Shown: one piece after another, positions 5,905 through 7,827 of the stretch
How positions within the stretch are numbered: the first letter of the stretch is position 1
How the letters are laid out: every line of letters begins with the position of its first letter
NCBI GenBank assembly: GCA_030824175.1
Contig: JAVBYH010000384.1
Span: 1 to 7,827, forward strand
Reading direction: 5' to 3'
Origin: Bacteroidota bacterium
GTDB taxonomy: Bacteria > Bacteroidota > Ignavibacteria > UBA10030 > UBA8401
Length of the DNA: 7,827 bases
Notes under the pieces: model-generated
The model's database searches: none
Seen by the model: the letters and a program-made list of their open reading frames with translations, nothing else
What the model was told of the DNA's origin: nothing
Program-made: the position numbers and the translations under genes

Positions 5905-6825
5905 TTATTCCGACAAGCCGAGCAGATAGAGCACGGCCATCCGCACAGCGACGCCGTTCAGGACCTGTTCGAGGATGAGCGAGTGCGGGCCGTCCGCCAC
6001 ATCGGCCGAGAGCTCGACATCGCGGTTGATAGGCCCCGGATGGAGCACCGCGATCGGGCGGTTCACCTTCGCCAGGCGCTCGCTCGTGACGCCGAAGAAC
6101 CGGTGATATTCGCGGAGCGAGGGAAAGAGTCCGGCAGCTGCGCGCTCCAGTTGGATACGCAGCACGTTCACCGCGTCGACATGCGGCAGCACGTCGTCCA
6201 GATGATGATACACCTTCACGCCGAGGCGTTCGATCTCGCGTGGCATGAGCGTCGACGGCCCGCAGACCGAGACCTCGGCCCCCATCGTTTGCAGCCCGAA
6301 GATGTTCGAACGCGCGACGCGGCTGTTGAGGATGTCGCCGACGATGCACACGCGCAGCCCCTTCAGGGACCCGAACTTTTCTCTGAGCGTGTACATGTCC
6401 AGCAGCCCCTGTGTGGGATGCTCGTGGCACCCGTCGCCAGCGTTAATCACGTTCGCCTTCACCACCTGCGTGAGGAAATGCGCGGCCCCCGCCGAGGCGT
6501 GGCGGATAACGACCATGTCGATCTTCATCGCCTCGATGTTGCGCGCCGTATCCTTCAGCGTCTCGCCCTTGGTGACGCTCGAACCGGAGGCGGCGAAGTT
6601 CACGACGTCGGCCGAAAGCCGGCGCTGCGCGAGCTCGAAGGAGATGCGCGTGCGTGTCGAGTTCTCGAAGAAAAGGTTCACGATCGTCTTGCCCTGGAGG
6701 GGCGGGACCTTTTTAATCGGGCGGTTCAGGATTTCCTTGAACGACACGGCGGTGTCGAGGATGAGCTCGATATCCTGGTGCGACACGCCGTCCAATCCGA
6801 GCAGATGTCTGCTGGCTAGTTTCAT
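5905..6825 (-). CDS. pyrB: aspartate carbamoyltransferase catalytic subunit (PyrB)
   Basis: The 306-residue enzyme transfers the carbamoyl group from carbamoyl phosphate to L-aspartate, the committed step of UMP synthesis. Key motifs are complete: the carbamoyl-phosphate loop FFENSTRTRISFELA (52-66), SSVTKGETLKDT (82-93, with K86), IRHASAGA (107-114), HEHPTQGLLDMYTL (134-147), VGDILNSRVARSN (162-174), LRIQLER (222-228) and LHPGPINR (261-268). The length is that of a catalytic chain. No regulatory chain gene pyrI is in the window, consistent with a PyrR-controlled, class B or C type ATCase. The ATG at 6825 overlaps the pyrR stop as ATGA and has a strong AAGGAG 7 nt upstream. A longer in-frame reading to 7509 runs through pyrR in another frame and is rejected. 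Confidence 0.97.
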   Translation of the reverse strand: MKLASRHLLGLDGVSHQDIELILDTAVSFKEILNRPIKKVPPLQGKTIVNLFFENSTRTRISFELAQRRLSADVVNFAASGSSVTKGETLKDTARNIEAMKIDMVVIRHASAGAAHFLTQVVKANVINAGDGCHEHPTQGLLDMYTLREKFGSLKGLRVCIVGDILNSRVARSNIFGLQTMGAEVSVCGPSTLMPREIERLGVKVYHHLDDVLPHVDAVNVLRIQLERAAAGLFPSLREYHRFFGVTSERLAKVNRPIAVLHPGPINRDVELSADVADGPHSLILEQVLNGVAVRMAVLYLLGLSE

Positions 6826-7379
6826 CGGACTTCTCCTTCCTGAATGTGCGTGATGAGGAGCACCGCGTCCTGGCCGTCGGTCTCCGTCATGAGCACGCTG
6901 ATTTCCTGATCGCTTGAGGTGGGGATGTTCTTGCCAACGAAATCGGCCTTGATCGGCAACTCGCGGTGCCCGCGGTCCACGAAGACGGCGAGCTGGATCG
7001 ATGCGGGGCGGCCGAGGTCCATCAGCGCATTGAGCGCCGAACGGATCGTGCGGCCGGTGAAGAGCACGTCGTCCACGAGGATAATGTTCTTGCCGGTGAT
7101 GTCGTAGAGGATGTCCGTGGTCTTGAGCCGCGGCTGGCTCAGGCGGCCCCGGAGGTCGTCCCGGTACAGCGTGATGTCGAGCGTCCCGAACGGCACGGCG
7201 ACCTTCTCGCTGTCGAGGATGGCATGGGAGATGCGGCGCGCCAGATAATCGCCCCGCGTGCGGATGCCCACGATGCCGATCGTCTCGGCACCCTTGTTGC
7301 GCTCGATGATCTCGTGGCTCAGTCGGGTGACAGTGCGCGCGAAACCCTTCGCATCGATGATTTCCTGCGTTGTGTCCAT
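6822..7379 (-). CDS. pyrR: bifunctional pyr operon regulator / uracil phosphoribosyltransferase PyrR
   Basis: This 185-residue type I phosphoribosyltransferase binds pyr mRNA in response to UMP/UTP and lowers expression; most members also convert uracil and PRPP to UMP. The PRPP-binding motif is ILVDDVLFTGRTIRSAL (100-116), preceded by GIVGIRTRGDYLARRI (35-50), PFGTLDITLYRDD (63-75) and followed by AVFVDRGHRELPI (131-143), all family hallmarks. The ATG at 7379 was chosen over an in-frame ATG at 7454: residue 1 here gives the usual MDTTQEIID-like N-terminus, while the extension is low-complexity leader sequence. GGGAGG lies 11 nt upstream and is embedded in a hairpin. The gene heads the pyr block, which is the usual place for an autoregulated pyrR. 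Confidence 0.95.
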   Translation of the reverse strand: MDTTQEIIDAKGFARTVTRLSHEIIERNKGAETIGIVGIRTRGDYLARRISHAILDSEKVAVPFGTLDITLYRDDLRGRLSQPRLKTTDILYDITGKNIILVDDVLFTGRTIRSALNALMDLGRPASIQLAVFVDRGHRELPIKADFVGKNIPTSSDQEISVLMTETDGQDAVLLITHIQEGEVR

Positions 7380-7385
7380 AAACGG

Positions 7386-7420
7386 CAAAACCTCCCTGGG
7401 AGCCAGAAAAGGAGGTTTGG
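7386..7420 (-). promoter_or_regulatory. candidate PyrR-binding leader hairpin covering the pyrR Shine-Dalgarno sequence
   Basis: On the transcript AAACCTCC (7418-7411) can pair perfectly with GGAGGTTT (7395-7388), with an inner stem CTGG/CCAG (7406-7403 with 7399-7396), a 3-nt loop and a four-U bulge. The 3' arm is the GGGAGG that most likely serves as the pyrR ribosome-binding site. It also contains CAGGGAGG (7398-7391) followed by UU, which matches the PyrR-box core known from Bacillus, CNGNGAGG followed by YU. The flanking AR bases of that box are not conserved, so its upper stem is not reproduced. Translational repression by PyrR, as described in Mycobacterium, would fit; a short intrinsic attenuator (four Us follow the stem) is the alternative. 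Confidence 0.55.
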
Positions 7421-7426
7421 TCACGC

Positions 7427-7456
7427 CGCGCGCGCGCGTACACGGCGCACACACAC
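7427..7456. repeat. alternating purine-pyrimidine tracts in the pyrR leader
   Basis: The plus strand carries (CG)6 running into TACAC (7427-7443, 17 nt of strict alternation) and, after a GG break, CGCACACACAC (7446-7456). Inverted ACGCCG/CGGCGT ends surround the tracts (about 7424-7462), so the whole stretch could also fold as a long imperfect stem in RNA. Alternating CG/CA is the classic Z-DNA-prone composition. Confidence 0.65.
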
Positions 7457-7520
7457 GGCGTCAACGGTTCCTTCTCTACCTCGCCGGATAGAATTAAAGG
7501 ATATCTCAATGAACAACATG

Positions 7521-7548
7521 CCGCCCGTGCGCCACTGCGCCCGGGCGG
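7521..7548. repeat. strong GC hairpin between the GWxTD gene and pyrR
   Basis: CCGCCCG (7521-7527) pairs with CGGGCGG (7542-7548), and after one mismatch GCGC (7529-7532) pairs with GCGC (7537-7540) around a 4-nt loop: 11 base pairs in all. It lies about 35 bp beyond the GWxTD stop on the minus strand and is followed there by CATGTTGTTCATT, not a clean U-run. It is the best candidate for the 3' end of the upstream transcript, though not a textbook intrinsic terminator. Any promoter for pyrR should lie between here and about 7460, where I see no convincing -35/-10 pair. Confidence 0.55.
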
Positions 7549-7581
7549 GACGATGCAGGCCGCCGTCAGACCAGGCCGGAA

Positions 7582-7827
7582 TTAATTGGCCGAAATCTGC
7601 CGCTGCCAGTTATCGTCGTGTAACTCGTTGCGGTGCGTCGAATGCAGCAGGATGTAATCGGAGAATCCTGTGCGGTCCCCGAAGATAAACTGCACGCCGC
7701 CCTGCAGCGAATGGTAATGCCACACTTCATACGGCTTCACGTCGATCTCGTTTACATGACGCTCGACCTCGTCCGGGGGACCGTACTTCACGTACACCCT
7801 GCCGCGATCCGTCCTCCATCCGTCCTT
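7582..7827 (-). CDS. C-terminal part of a GWxTD domain-containing protein
   Basis: Only the last 81 codons are present; the gene continues past the right edge. The visible chain opens with K-D-GWRTDRGRVYVKYGPPDEVE, followed by PYEVWHYHSLQGGVQFIFGD and FSDYILLHSTHRNELHDDNW. The GWxTDRGxVYxxYGPPDE core is the signature of the GWxTD domain (TIGRFAM GWxTD_dom), found near the C-terminus of larger, usually secreted or envelope-associated proteins of unknown function, mainly in Bacteroidota/Chlorobiota relatives and a few other phyla. A GTG at 7797 is an internal valine codon, not a start. The gap to pyrR is 202 bp, so it is probably a separate transcription unit. Confidence 0.88.
   Translation of the reverse strand, partial: KDGWRTDRGRVYVKYGPPDEVERHVNEIDVKPYEVWHYHSLQGGVQFIFGDRTGFSDYILLHSTHRNELHDDNWQRQISAN

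Noticed and set aside
5794..6819. 341-codon plus-strand open frame opposite pyrB
   Set aside because: pyrB on the minus strand has all catalytic motifs. The antisense frame has Arg/His-rich composition and no family match that I recognise.
7427..7456. CRISPR or tandem-repeat array in the pyrR leader
   Set aside because: The repeats are only dinucleotide runs without spacers; no direct repeats of 20 bp or more were seen anywhere in the window.
6826..7509. N-terminal extension of pyrB in the same frame
   Set aside because: It overlaps the whole of pyrR and encodes no recognisable sequence, whereas the ATG at 6825 has a strong ribosome-binding site and the standard ATCase N-terminus.

Overview
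The window looks like ordinary, moderately GC-rich bacterial chromosome carrying eight minus-strand genes and the tail of one plus-strand gene. The organism is probably a member of the Bacteroidota/Chlorobiota/Ignavibacteria-type (FCB) lineage. The best lineage hint is the C-terminal GWxTD domain at the right edge, a family known mainly from those groups and some neighbouring phyla. A futalosine-type menaquinone gene and a PyrR-headed pyrimidine operon fit but do not prove this.

Layout from the left edge: the tail of a plus-strand gene (possibly a methyltransferase) converges on the minus-strand block, and an 81-bp palindromic REP/BIME-like element lies between them. The minus-strand block, in transcription order from the right edge, is: end of a GWxTD-domain gene; a leader of about 200 bp; pyrR-pyrB (4-bp ATGA overlap); a 104-bp gap rich in structure; pyrC-pgeF (29-bp overlap); an AT-rich gap of about 100 bp with a weak terminator; a FabL-like enoyl-ACP reductase with a GTG start; a 115-bp gap with two inverted repeats; menG (ubiE); an MqnD-like gene; and a six-helix ABC-transporter membrane protein with no ATPase domain.

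Functionally there are two themes. pyrR-pyrB-pyrC encode the regulator and steps 2 and 3 of de novo UMP synthesis; pgeF, a peptidoglycan-editing hydrolase, is a coupled passenger. MenG and the MqnD-like protein belong to menaquinone biosynthesis (last methylation and a naphthoate-forming step), with a fatty-acid reductase upstream and the orphan ABC membrane protein downstream.

I see no CRISPR array, tRNA, rRNA, transposase, phage gene or defence system. The observations most worth a second look are regulatory or structural: a PyrR-box-like sequence that overlaps the likely Shine-Dalgarno sequence of pyrR, the inverted REP-like pair and a lone 17-nt copy of its hairpin elsewhere, alternating purine-pyrimidine tracts ahead of pyrR and pyrC, and the ATPase-less ABC membrane protein next to the MqnD-like gene.
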